Shown here: positions 56,802 through 64,000 of the stretch, one piece after another
Layout of the letters: every line of letters begins with the position of its first letter
Numbering within the stretch: the first letter of the stretch is position 1
DNA from: Flavobacterium sp.
GTDB taxonomy: Bacteria; Bacteroidota; Bacteroidia; Flavobacteriales; Flavobacteriaceae
NCBI RefSeq assembly: GCF_027483985.1
Contig: NZ_JAIXTJ010000024.1
Coordinates: forward strand, 186,001 to 250,000
Length of the DNA: 64,000 nucleotides
Reading direction: 5' to 3'
Notes under the pieces: model-generated
The model's database searches: none
Told to the model about the DNA's origin: nothing
Seen by the model: only the letters and a program-made list of their open reading frames with translations
Position numbers and translations under genes: made by a program

Positions 56802-57448
56802 TGAAACATTCTATTGTTATTGTCGACGATCACGTTTTAATTGCAAAAGCTTTGCGAGGAATCATAGCCAATTTTGTTGATTTTGAAGTCTTGTATGAAT
56901 GTGAAAACGGAAAAGAACTTCAAGACAAATTTAAATCACAAAGTACTATTCCGAATATTGTTTTGCTTGATATTAGTATGCCGATAATGAACGGTTTTGA
57001 TACTGCTTTGTGGCTGAAAGAAAATCATCCTGATGTTCTCGTTATGGCATTGAGTATGCAAGATGATGACGAAAGTGTGATTAAAATGATCAAAAATGGC
57101 GCTAAAGGTTATTTGCTAAAAAATACGCATCCAGCTGATTTAGAAAAAGCACTTAAATCATTAGTAACCAATGGGTATTTTTATCCAGAATGGGCGGCAA
57201 GTAAGGTCTTCGCAAGTATTGGAAGTCCATTAAAGTCCAATGAAGCTGTGATTTCAATAACCGATAGAGAAAAAGAATTTTTAAAATATTCGGTAACCGA
57301 AATGAATTATAAAGAAATAGCCGAAAAAATGTTTTGTAGTCCAAGAACGGTTGAGAGTTATCGCGATAATCTGTTTGAAAAATTAGAACTAAAGTCTAGA
57401 GTTGGATTAGCGGTTTATGCCATAAAAAACGGTTTTGATACTTTATAA
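56801..57448 (+). CDS. NarL/LuxR-type response regulator, second in the region
   Basis: The 215-residue protein has a receiver domain (MKHSIVIVDDHVLIAKALRG; phospho-Asp in IVLLDISMPIMNGF near 58; Lys in GYLLKNT) and a C-terminal LuxR helix-turn-helix (ITDREKEFLKYSVTEMNYKE, MFCSPRTVESYRDNLFEKL). It overlaps the kinase gene by one base and closes the operon at a terminator. With its kinase it forms a two-component system, whose own operon carries operator 3, so it may autoregulate. Confidence 0.92.
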   Translation: MKHSIVIVDDHVLIAKALRGIIANFVDFEVLYECENGKELQDKFKSQSTIPNIVLLDISMPIMNGFDTALWLKENHPDVLVMALSMQDDDESVIKMIKNGAKGYLLKNTHPADLEKALKSLVTNGYFYPEWAASKVFASIGSPLKSNEAVISITDREKEFLKYSVTEMNYKEIAEKMFCSPRTVESYRDNLFEKLELKSRVGLAVYAIKNGFDTL

Positions 57449-57467
57449 AATCATTTTGATTAGTACA

Positions 57468-57503
57468 AAAAAAAGGATAACTCTTATGAATTATCCTTTT
57501 TTT
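57468..57503. terminator. Bidirectional terminator
   Basis: AAAAAAAGGATAA pairs perfectly with TTATCCTTTTTTT around a 10-base loop, between convergent genes. Confidence 0.9.
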
Positions 57504-57520
57504 GTATTGTACTAGTTTTA

Positions 57521-59143
57521 TTATTTACATTCGTCCAATGTTTGTGCGAAGGTCAATATACTTTCTAAATTGTTTTTGAACTCTTTTTTATCAACGCGTT
57601 CTAATAAAGAGGCGCAACCTGCTGCGAGTTCTTCAAATCGTTTTTTCGGACCTAACATCCATGAGGCCGAAGCTGTAGATTTTCCTTCCGATTCGTTGGC
57701 TGCTTTTACAATAATCTCACCATTAAAATATTGATAAACTGACATCTTCTTACCAGAATACATTTCTTTAACGAATTTTTTACTAGCTCCAGAAAGCGTT
57801 ACACCACCATTTTCAGAAGACACTTTAAAGGCTACAGTAGCAAATTCTTCTCCGTTACTTAAGATCAGTTTGTTAACTTCATTGGCTTTGAAACTTCTTT
57901 CAGAAAATTTACCTTGAAAATCTTTTACAGTAACTACTACGGCATCGCTTAAATTCAAACCTCTACTTTTTGGCATATAACCAGTAACGGTGTCTTTTTT
58001 AATAGTCAAAATGTAGGCAAGAGTATAATTTGGATCCGTTTCTATGCTATAAGGTGCCGATTGCGAATAAGAAGGATTAGAATTGTATCCTTGTTGTTGA
58101 GGCACATTTTCTTCAAATATAAAATTCTTTGTATCAATAGGAAAGTGTCTAGTTTTTAACTGATTGACATTGAATAACGCAATGTTGTTGTCATTTTCCT
58201 TCACCATCGATTTTCCATCACCAGGATCATAATCATTTGTGATTAAGACATTTGCCCACTCATTAGATTTTACTGGTTGGTCTAAATAGTTGTAGATTTT
58301 TGCTAAGTTATAGTAAGCGCTATAACGTATTTTTCTATCAGCTTTAGAATCAGTTGTGTATTTATTAGACAACGATTTGAAGTAGTTAATCGGTTCTTCC
58401 AATTCTTTTTCAAAACCATCTACTGGCTCAGCAAAATTCATTTTATCCAAAACCGCTTTAGCTTGTACGTAAGCATTGTATTCAGCTGCTTGCTCTGGGT
58501 GTTTTTTGTTAGCTAAAATCCAAAATTGGTCTTTACCAGTTTTTACAGGATAACCAAACTCGTTGTTTAATTCGTTGTTCAAACGGTTTACTACTTCGTT
58601 TAAATAATTATTTACGATTGTACTTTGTAACGAATACTGACCATTTTGCGCCTGATTATAATTTTCAGTTTCCGTTCCTTTTATCGTGTTGGAAGCGTTA
58701 AAACTTATAATTTTATTGATTTTCCCGTCGCCACTTACTGCTTTTGCATTTCCTTGCTGCGTGTAAGAAACTACAGGTGTATAGTAATATCTTGTAGTTA
58801 AAACTCCATTTCTATCTTTATTCGATACGGTTCTTGTGGTAACTTCTTTTTTAGTTACTACAGGATTTTGGAGCATTACCTCAATACTCATATAACCATT
58901 TTTTTCTCTTTTTTCTAAACCAGAAATAGTTACTTGATTTTCAATAAAGTACTTCGATTTATTGTACAATAAAGAACGATCAAAAGAAATCAAAAACGAA
59001 TAGTTTCTGTTTTTCTTATCCAAAATAGGTTTTGTTGGAAGCTGCACATAAGAATAGTTGATTTCAAATGGATCTAAATCAGTAGATTGAGCAAAAAAAC
59101 TACACGATGTTAACAGCAAAAATGCGAGTAAAACTTTTTTCAT
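57521..59143 (-). CDS. Large secreted protein of unknown function
   Basis: The 540-residue protein has a signal peptide (MKKVLLAFLLLTSCSFFAQS). The mature part begins with beta-rich segments (INYSYVQLPTKPILDKKNRN, TKKEVTTRTVSNKDRNG), then a TPR-like helical region (about 215-300; AEYNAYVQAKAVLDKMNF, RYSAYYNLAKIYNYLDQPVK), then another beta domain. No family is recognised, but similar proteins with DPFEINYSYVQLP-type starts are common in flavobacteria. No sorting domain is present, so it is periplasmic or outer-membrane associated. It has a good promoter and is monocistronic. Confidence 0.75.
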   Translation of the reverse strand: MKKVLLAFLLLTSCSFFAQSTDLDPFEINYSYVQLPTKPILDKKNRNYSFLISFDRSLLYNKSKYFIENQVTISGLEKREKNGYMSIEVMLQNPVVTKKEVTTRTVSNKDRNGVLTTRYYYTPVVSYTQQGNAKAVSGDGKINKIISFNASNTIKGTETENYNQAQNGQYSLQSTIVNNYLNEVVNRLNNELNNEFGYPVKTGKDQFWILANKKHPEQAAEYNAYVQAKAVLDKMNFAEPVDGFEKELEEPINYFKSLSNKYTTDSKADRKIRYSAYYNLAKIYNYLDQPVKSNEWANVLITNDYDPGDGKSMVKENDNNIALFNVNQLKTRHFPIDTKNFIFEENVPQQQGYNSNPSYSQSAPYSIETDPNYTLAYILTIKKDTVTGYMPKSRGLNLSDAVVVTVKDFQGKFSERSFKANEVNKLILSNGEEFATVAFKVSSENGGVTLSGASKKFVKEMYSGKKMSVYQYFNGEIIVKAANESEGKSTASASWMLGPKKRFEELAAGCASLLERVDKKEFKNNLESILTFAQTLDECK

Positions 59144-59160
59144 AATTAAATTAATTTGTA

Positions 59161-59190
59161 CAAATATATAAAATCTTAATTACCCACAAA
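59161..59190 (-). promoter_or_regulatory. Promoter of the large secreted protein gene
   Basis: On the minus strand TTTG (59187-59190), 18 bases, then TATATTTG (59161-59168), an exact -33/-7 pair 17 bases before the ATG. Confidence 0.75.
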
Positions 59191-59271
59191 TTAATGGGTG
59201 TTTTTGTTTGAAGTATTAATTTGAATTTAAAAAAAATGGTAATTTAGAATATCCAACTCTTTTAAATACAA

Positions 59272-60567
59272 TTATTTATTATAGGATTTTCTAATAGCTA
59301 ATCCGATGGCTTTGGCTAATAATGGTGGTACTGCATTGCCTAATTGCACCAATTGTTTGTTTTTCGGACCTTCGAACAGAAAGTCATCGGGAAACGATTG
59401 AATGCGCGCCATTTCTCTTGCGGTTAATACTCTCGGTAGTTTGGGATGAATATTCACGCCACCGTGATTTTCTTTGATAGTGCACGAAGCTTCGTTCCAC
59501 GGACACTTTTTCCACGCATCGGAATAACCTTTATATAAACTTTTTCCTTCTTCTAATTCCAACATTCTTTGCGCCATATCCGGACGATGTTTAGTCGAAA
59601 CGTGATTGAATGCCGCGTCATCAGGAAGATGCATTAAATCTTGAATGGCTTCTCCAGTGGTCATATAATCGGTAGGCGATAGAAATGGTTTAGGATGTAA
59701 ATTGGTTTTATTGATTCGGTTTCCAATAAAAATTACCCTATCGCGTTTTTGTGGAACACCATAATCTGCGGCTCTCAAAACGGTAACTTTCATTTCATAA
59801 CCTGCTTCTTTAAAATCATTGATAATCATTTCTTCAACTTTACCTTGAAGCATTGAACGCAAACCAACGACATTTTCACAAACTACAAATTCGGGATTTA
59901 GGTGAACTACAATTTCTAGTAAATCTTTATATAATGAATTTCTTGGATCTTCAACAATGCGGTTGCCGGCCATACTAAATCCTTGACACGGAAAACCGCC
60001 AGCTACAATATTTAAAGTACTGCCATTCAACTGTTTTGCAACGGTATCGTAGAATTCTTTTTTCTTTTCGGGTAATTTTATATCGCCTTCAATAAACGGA
60101 TGATTGAAATTTTTTCGATACGTTTTTGCAGCAGCTTCAAACCAATCCATTCCGCACATGCCTTTTAGTCCTGCCAATTCAAATCCTTTTGTAATGCCAC
60201 CAGCGCCCGAAAATAAATCAACAAAGGTTAATTCAGATGGTTTTGGATTTTCCCAAAGGTCAATGATTTCCGTCCAATTTACATCGTCTTTAGCATTGTT
60301 TTTATAATTAACGGTTCTTTTTGCTTTTGTATTTAGCGTTATTTTTTTACCATGTAAATCATAGCCATATTGGGCTTCTTCTTCAGCAGCATTTGAATTA
60401 ATAAATTGATCTAAAGCTTCCACCGGAATTCGATAAGACGTTCCAATTTTAACGGATTCTAATTTGCCACTGGCAATGTGTCGTCTTATAGTTTTTTGCG
60501 ACAGACTTAATTTTTCAGCGATAGCTGCAATAGAGTAGAAGGTACTTTGGGTATTTTTAGCGTTCAT
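59272..60567 (-). CDS. DNA (cytosine-5) methyltransferase with N-terminal helix-turn-helix
   Basis: The 431-residue protein (from the ATG at 60567) starts with an excisionase/MerR-like helix-turn-helix (about 9-55; YSIAAIAEKLSLSQKTIRRH, SVKIGTSYRIPVEALDQF). The rest is a complete C5-methyltransferase: FVDLFSGAGGITKGFELAGL (motif I), GGFPCQGFSMAGN (motif IV, catalytic Cys near 195), VCENVVGLRSM (motif VI), VPQKRDRVIFIG (motif VIII), and QLGNAVPPLLAKAIG (motif X). The fused DNA-binding domain could make it self-regulating, as control proteins do. It follows the putative nuclease gene on the same strand. The recognition sequence is unknown. Confidence 0.93.
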   Translation of the reverse strand: MNAKNTQSTFYSIAAIAEKLSLSQKTIRRHIASGKLESVKIGTSYRIPVEALDQFINSNAAEEEAQYGYDLHGKKITLNTKAKRTVNYKNNAKDDVNWTEIIDLWENPKPSELTFVDLFSGAGGITKGFELAGLKGMCGMDWFEAAAKTYRKNFNHPFIEGDIKLPEKKKEFYDTVAKQLNGSTLNIVAGGFPCQGFSMAGNRIVEDPRNSLYKDLLEIVVHLNPEFVVCENVVGLRSMLQGKVEEMIINDFKEAGYEMKVTVLRAADYGVPQKRDRVIFIGNRINKTNLHPKPFLSPTDYMTTGEAIQDLMHLPDDAAFNHVSTKHRPDMAQRMLELEEGKSLYKGYSDAWKKCPWNEASCTIKENHGGVNIHPKLPRVLTAREMARIQSFPDDFLFEGPKNKQLVQLGNAVPPLLAKAIGLAIRKSYNK

Positions 60568-60601
60568 AAATGTCCAGTTTGCATGGTGCAATATAGCGCT
60601 T

Positions 60602-61270
60602 TTAGTCGATGCTATAAAATTTATGAGATAGATTTCCTGAACGATCTTCTAAAATGAAAATTACATCTGAAATCACCTTTTGACAACTAATGAAATTATT
60701 GTGAATACTTACTTTTGAAGCATATTCTGCAAATACATTTTTCTTAAATTCCCAAGCACTTCTTAAATGCATTTCTCTTTTTTTATCTAGCATCGAATGA
60801 TGTGCTATGAAAAGTCTGTTTTGGATGTTGCTTCTCACACCAGTACTTTGTTTTTCATAAAAGAAACGAACCATCTCAGTTGGATCATTTACAACTTTAT
60901 CGATAGATTCTATAAAATCTTTAGGAATTACAGTACCTTTCAAATCAAATCGTAAGCTAGAATTACTATTAAATTCCAAATCATAGGATTGGTCTTTGTG
61001 GTTGGGATTGGGTGTAACATTTGAATTTTGACAAAATAGATATTCATCACATTGAGCACATTTCCATAAAAACCAACGGCGTCTGAAATAGTTTTTTGAT
61101 TCGTCAGTAAGCGCTGTAATTTGGCGCTCTAAAGTTTCATAATCAGCTATTTGAAACATATTGACTTGTGAATCGGTGGCGTTATTTTGTATAAAACCCC
61201 AATGCAATGGCATTTTGGAAGCCAACAAACTCAAATCATTGGATAGTTTTTCAAATTGTGCTGCTGTCAT
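60602..61270 (-). CDS. Probable type II restriction endonuclease
   Basis: The 222-residue protein has no recognised family but fits a restriction enzyme. It lies directly upstream of a C5-methyltransferase gene on the same strand (34 bases). It contains a candidate PD-(D/E)xK core, SYDLEFNSNSSLRFDLKGTV (about 115-135), where Asp, Asp and Lys have the right spacing, and a CAQCDEYLFC cysteine pair (about 90-99) that could hold zinc. No signal peptide. The methyltransferase partner and size are the main evidence; the catalytic motif is a guess from pattern. Confidence 0.6.
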   Translation of the reverse strand: MTAAQFEKLSNDLSLLASKMPLHWGFIQNNATDSQVNMFQIADYETLERQITALTDESKNYFRRRWFLWKCAQCDEYLFCQNSNVTPNPNHKDQSYDLEFNSNSSLRFDLKGTVIPKDFIESIDKVVNDPTEMVRFFYEKQSTGVRSNIQNRLFIAHHSMLDKKREMHLRSAWEFKKNVFAEYASKVSIHNNFISCQKVISDVIFILEDRSGNLSHKFYSID

Positions 61271-61310
61271 AAGTTCTAACTTAGATTATTCCAAAAAAGG
61301 AATGTTATGA

Positions 61311-61338
61311 AAATCTAAAGTATTGATTTAAATCTAAA
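61311..61338 (-). promoter_or_regulatory. Possible operator upstream of the restriction-modification pair
   Basis: AAATCTAAA occurs twice (61312-61320 and 61330-61338), 18 bases apart, with the palindrome GATTTAAATC (61325-61334) overlapping the second copy. It lies 40-70 bases before the nuclease start and might be bound by the helix-turn-helix of the methyltransferase. Confidence 0.3.
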
Positions 61339-61463
61339 TAGCGAAATTATTTTATGTTTTCAGTGTTATTCGCTTTCAATTTGAAAAATTATATCAAACT
61401 ATTTTTTTGAACCTATAAAAAATTTGCATCCATCTAAACGTCTATTTTTAGTAGAAAAAATAT

Positions 61464-62387
61464 TTAATACGAATTAATCCACGAGAAGTGTTCCTCGCTA
61501 ATGTTTGCTTTTTCTTGACGAATAAAATCTAAAAAAGCGGTAGCTGTCGGACTCAATTTTTTTCCTTTTAACCAAATTAAAGTCCAATTGGTAATAATTG
61601 GTAGATTTTTTGCCGGAATGATTTTGATGCTTTCATTTTCTAATTCATTTTTCAAACCAATTAAGGGCATTATCGACAAACCAAGTCCTGCGATTACGGC
61701 TTGTTTTACGGCTTCATTAGAAGTTAATTTTAGTTTCATTTTGGCTTGTAATCCTTCATTTTTTAAGTAATTCTCCATTGCAATTCGTGTCGCAGAACCC
61801 TCTTCTCTATAAATTAGCGCACTTTTTGCAATGTAATCATTTACTTTTTTAATATTTTCTTCCTTATTTTTAGTGTTGGTTACCAAAAAAAGTTTGTTGG
61901 TAAGAATAACTTCTGAGTGTACTTCAATATCATTCGGTAAAGTTGAAACTAAGGCAAAATCGACTTCATTTTTCTTTAATGATTTGATTACATTTCCTCT
62001 GTTAGTTACATCCATTTCTAGTTCAATTCCCTTGTTTTTATTTGTAAAATCAGATAAAAAATAAGGCATAACATATTTTCCTGTAGATACCACCGAGATT
62101 TTTAGTTTTCCAGAAAGTATGCCTTTAAAAGCTAAGGTCTTATAATTAATGCCATAAACTTCATTGCTTATATTTTGAGCAGCTATTGCGATTTCTTTTC
62201 CAAATTCGGTGATGTATAATTGTCTTCCCACTACTTCAGTTAACGGAATTTCGAATTGATCCTGCAAATTTTTTAGTTGTATCGAAACCGCTGGCTGGGT
62301 TAAATGCAACTCCTCAGCAGCTTTAGTAATGCTCTTTGTTTGCGTGATTTTTAAAAACACTTGCAATTGATGTAAAGTATAATTCAT
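61464..62387 (-). CDS. LysR-family transcriptional regulator (CbbR-like)
   Basis: The 307-residue protein has an N-terminal winged helix (HQLQVFLKITQTKSITKAAE, ELHLTQPAVSIQLKNLQDQF, about 5-65) and a periplasmic-binding-type effector domain (about 90-300; GKLKISVVSTGKYVMPYFLS, EVDFALVSTLPND, AGLGLSIMPLIGL). The CbbR-like type senses a small metabolite. It is divergent from the operon at 62617-64000, and the inverted repeat TATTTCATA/TATGAAATA between them is a likely binding site, so it probably controls that operon. Confidence 0.9.
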   Translation of the reverse strand: MNYTLHQLQVFLKITQTKSITKAAEELHLTQPAVSIQLKNLQDQFEIPLTEVVGRQLYITEFGKEIAIAAQNISNEVYGINYKTLAFKGILSGKLKISVVSTGKYVMPYFLSDFTNKNKGIELEMDVTNRGNVIKSLKKNEVDFALVSTLPNDIEVHSEVILTNKLFLVTNTKNKEENIKKVNDYIAKSALIYREEGSATRIAMENYLKNEGLQAKMKLKLTSNEAVKQAVIAGLGLSIMPLIGLKNELENESIKIIPAKNLPIITNWTLIWLKGKKLSPTATAFLDFIRQEKANISEEHFSWINSY

Positions 62388-62401
62388 AAAATATGTTTAT
62401 G

Positions 62402-62453
62402 TATTTCATAACAAATATAAATAAAAATATATGAAATAGAGCATATACCTTTG
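62402..62453 (+). promoter_or_regulatory. LysR operator and -7 box of the divergent operon
   Basis: TATTTCATA (62402-62410) and TATGAAATA (62430-62438) form a perfect 9-bp inverted repeat, followed by the exact -7 box TACCTTTG (62446-62453). No TTTG -33 box is visible, as expected for an activator-dependent promoter. Confidence 0.65.
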
Positions 62454-62616
62454 TCAAAAATTAATACTACAAGTGGTGATTAACCGATGTTCAATAACTA
62501 AAAGGACAGCATTTTCAAATGAATTTCGAAATGTAACACCAATGTTAGAATAAGATTTGAATAATAAAATAGGACTATGTTTTTGCCAAAGCATCTGTAC
62601 AACTTAAAGAATAAAT

Positions 62617-62793
62617 ATGAATAACAATAAATTATCTAAAAAAGACCAAATAGTGCTGACCGTATTGTTGCTCGTTGCACTTGGTAGTTTTATTCTAACA
62701 CTATTTTCACAGCAAGTATTATTTATGTGTTTGTTAGGTATTTCTACTTTACTACTAGTTTCACAATTAAAAAAAATGAATATAAAATTATGA
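62617..62793 (+). CDS. 58-residue membrane protein
   Basis: The frame reads MNNNKLSKKDQIVLTVLLLV, then ALGSFILTLFSQQVLFMCLL and GISTLLLVSQLKKMNIKL. It has two hydrophobic helices separated by FSQQ and charged ends. It overlaps the next gene by 4 bases (ATGA), which indicates translational coupling and supports it as a real gene. It is the first gene after the LysR-controlled promoter, with a leader of about 158 bases. No family is recognised. Confidence 0.65.
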   Translation: MNNNKLSKKDQIVLTVLLLVALGSFILTLFSQQVLFMCLLGISTLLLVSQLKKMNIKL

Positions 62794-63074
62794 AAGTTCA
62801 AGAAAAAAAAGAATTCAAGCTTATCGATAGTACGTTTACTCCAAGTGATGCCAACAATGTTTTATCAGAATTAATTGTTAGTAAAATTAATTATCATAAA
62901 ATAGATGATTTTAGTCAGCACATCCGATTTGAAAGAGATAGCCAGCATTCTAAAAAACGAATCGAGGAATTGAAAGCGACGCAAGTTGAACTAAAAGAAT
63001 TCATAAATGCGGCCAAAAGTAAAGGAGTGAATTTAGTAGTTAAAAGTACCGTTTATATAGAATTTTCAGAATAG
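62790..63074 (+). CDS. Small soluble protein of unknown function
   Basis: The 94-residue protein starts at 62790 (MKVQEKKEFKLIDSTFTPSD), overlapping the membrane protein gene by 4 bases; a start at 62727 would lie inside that gene in another frame. It is alpha/beta: ANNVLSELIVSKINYHKIDD, HSKKRIEELKATQVELKEFI, VNLVVKSTVYIEFSE. Its length and pattern are typical of conserved hypothetical proteins. The next gene begins at its stop (TAGTG, one-base overlap). Confidence 0.65.
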   Translation: MKVQEKKEFKLIDSTFTPSDANNVLSELIVSKINYHKIDDFSQHIRFERDSQHSKKRIEELKATQVELKEFINAAKSKGVNLVVKSTVYIEFSE

Positions 63075-63910
63075 TGTTTAGTAATAGAAAGCTGCTTATA
63101 GCTACAAAACATGCTAAAGAAACCGTAATTGCTCCATTGTTTGAGCAACACCTTAATGTTAATTGTTTTGTAACCGATTTATTTGATACCGACACCTTAG
63201 GGACTTTTACAGGTGAAGTTCAAAGAAAAGATGATGCGCTGACAACGCTTCGCAAAAAATGCCTTCTTGCTATGGAAAAGAATCAATGTGATTTAGTTAT
63301 TTCAAGTGAAGGTTCGTTTGGCGCTCATCCATCGGTTTTTTTTGCTTCGTGCAACGAGGAACTTATGATGTTTAAGGATGCTAAAAATGATTTAGAAATC
63401 GTAGTTCGCGAGCTAAGTATGGAAACCAATTTTAATGCATCCAAAATTAATAATGAAACCGAACTATTTGATTTTGCACTTCGTGCGGCGTTTCCTTCGC
63501 ACGCATTAATAATGAAATCGGCAGAAAATAATTTTACTAAAGTAGTCAAAGGCATAACCGACAGAAAGGCTTTAAAAAAGCATTTTGAAGATTTCCAAAA
63601 GGAGTTCGGAACGGTTTATGTTGAAACCGATATGCGAGCTAATTATAATCCGAGTCGGATGAAAGTTATTGAAAAAACGGCTAAAAAACTGCTTGAAGCG
63701 GTTCAATCCAAATGTCCAAATTGTGAACTTCCCGGATTTGTGGTTACCGATGCCAAAGCTGGATTACCTTGTCAATGGTGCAGTACTGCTACAAATTCAA
63801 CTTTAAGTTACCTATACACCTGTAAAAAGTGCGAATATACTAGCGAAGTTTTATATCCGCATAACAAAAAAACAGAAGATCCTGCTTATTGTGATTTTTG
63901 TAATCCTTAA
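63074..63910 (+). CDS. DUF6671-type protein with zinc-ribbon C-terminus
   Basis: The 278-residue protein starts with GTG (FSNRKLLIATKHAKETVIAP). The first 200 residues form an alpha/beta domain: FTGEVQRKDDALTTLRKKCL, VISSEGSFGAHPSVFFASCN, YVETDMRANYNPSRMKVIEK. The end has eight cysteines in CPNC, CQWC, CKKC and CDFC pairs (about 215-277), forming two zinc ribbons. It matches the DUF6671 family as I know it; no activity is described. Its gene is tightly linked to the one before it and lies 9 bases before the threonylcarbamoyl-AMP synthase gene. Confidence 0.75.
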   Translation: MFSNRKLLIATKHAKETVIAPLFEQHLNVNCFVTDLFDTDTLGTFTGEVQRKDDALTTLRKKCLLAMEKNQCDLVISSEGSFGAHPSVFFASCNEELMMFKDAKNDLEIVVRELSMETNFNASKINNETELFDFALRAAFPSHALIMKSAENNFTKVVKGITDRKALKKHFEDFQKEFGTVYVETDMRANYNPSRMKVIEKTAKKLLEAVQSKCPNCELPGFVVTDAKAGLPCQWCSTATNSTLSYLYTCKKCEYTSEVLYPHNKKTEDPAYCDFCNP

Positions 63911-63919
63911 AACTATAAA

Positions 63920-64000
63920 ATGATATCCAAAGATATTTATCAAGCTGCTTTTTTATTAGAAAACAATGAGGTAGTGGCCATTCCAACAGAAACTGTTTAT
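63920..64000 (+). CDS. Threonylcarbamoyl-AMP synthase (TsaC/Sua5 family), N-terminal part, cut by window end
   Basis: The 27 visible residues, MISKDIYQAAFLLENNEVVA then IPTETVY, match the start of the YrdC/Sua5/YwlC fold, where a Lys/Arg-rich helix is followed by the hallmark PTETVYGLA. These enzymes make threonylcarbamoyl-AMP for t6A37 modification of tRNAs. The gene starts 9 bases after the DUF6671 gene and is the last of the LysR-linked operon within the window. The rest lies outside. Confidence 0.8.
   Translation, partial: MISKDIYQAAFLLENNEVVAIPTETVY

Overview
The window looks like a chromosomal segment of a Flavobacteriaceae bacterium, most likely Flavobacterium or a close relative. It is AT-rich. 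Genes seldom have Shine-Dalgarno sequences, and many are preceded by the Bacteroidetes -7 box TAnnTTTG. One secreted protein ends in a type IX secretion sorting domain. Other markers of the group are a bacillithiol gene (bshB1), DUF3667 proteins, LytTR regulators and propeller-type hybrid sensors. No rRNA, CRISPR array, complete insertion sequence or prophage was seen. There is one tRNA (His, GTG).

Layout. 1-6.9 kb: the end of a LytTR regulator with a TPR histidine kinase, an acyl-CoA ligase, an LtaS/sulfatase-like membrane enzyme and a phosphatase. 7.0-15.6 kb: a stress island (cupin, HMA-like/AraC regulator, CsbD, GH130 enzyme, GT4 fusion, BON, UspA, small membrane protein, porin, YtxH, two lipoproteins); four promoters here share one geometry. 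15.6-22.7 kb: small secreted and membrane genes all on the minus strand, separated by a repeated intergenic element arranged like integron-type gene cassettes; one cassette is a toxin-antitoxin pair killed by mutation. 22.8-36 kb: mostly core genes (purL carrying two in-frame repeat insertions, an LRR protein, hotdog thioesterase plus isochorismate synthase, bshB1, tRNA-His, lpxD, an M28 peptidase). 37.3-40.9 kb: a Crp/Fnr regulator, a TauE exporter and an MBL-rhodanese enzyme with matching operators, read as a sulfide or persulfide unit. 41.3-43.1 kb: a Cys/His-rich leader peptide, a terminator and an amino-acid permease, together a candidate attenuator.

44.4-57.5 kb is the most unusual part. 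Three operons share a two-part operator (CCGTYGTTTAACGG plus RGTTN6AACT) placed exactly 46 bp from the -7 box. One encodes two DUF2589-type proteins, a small partner and an outer-membrane protein. One encodes a near-identical outer-membrane paralogue, an Lgt-like membrane protein and a lipoprotein, with a CPBP protease further on. One encodes an exported protein, a membrane protein and a NarL-type two-component pair. A second sensor/NarL pair lies in the middle. I read this as one co-regulated, apparently undescribed cell-envelope system.

57.5-64 kb: a large secreted protein of unknown function, a probable type II restriction-modification pair whose methyltransferase carries an N-terminal helix-turn-helix, a LysR regulator, and a divergent operon (small membrane protein, small soluble protein, DUF6671 protein, start of a threonylcarbamoyl-AMP synthase) that runs off the end.
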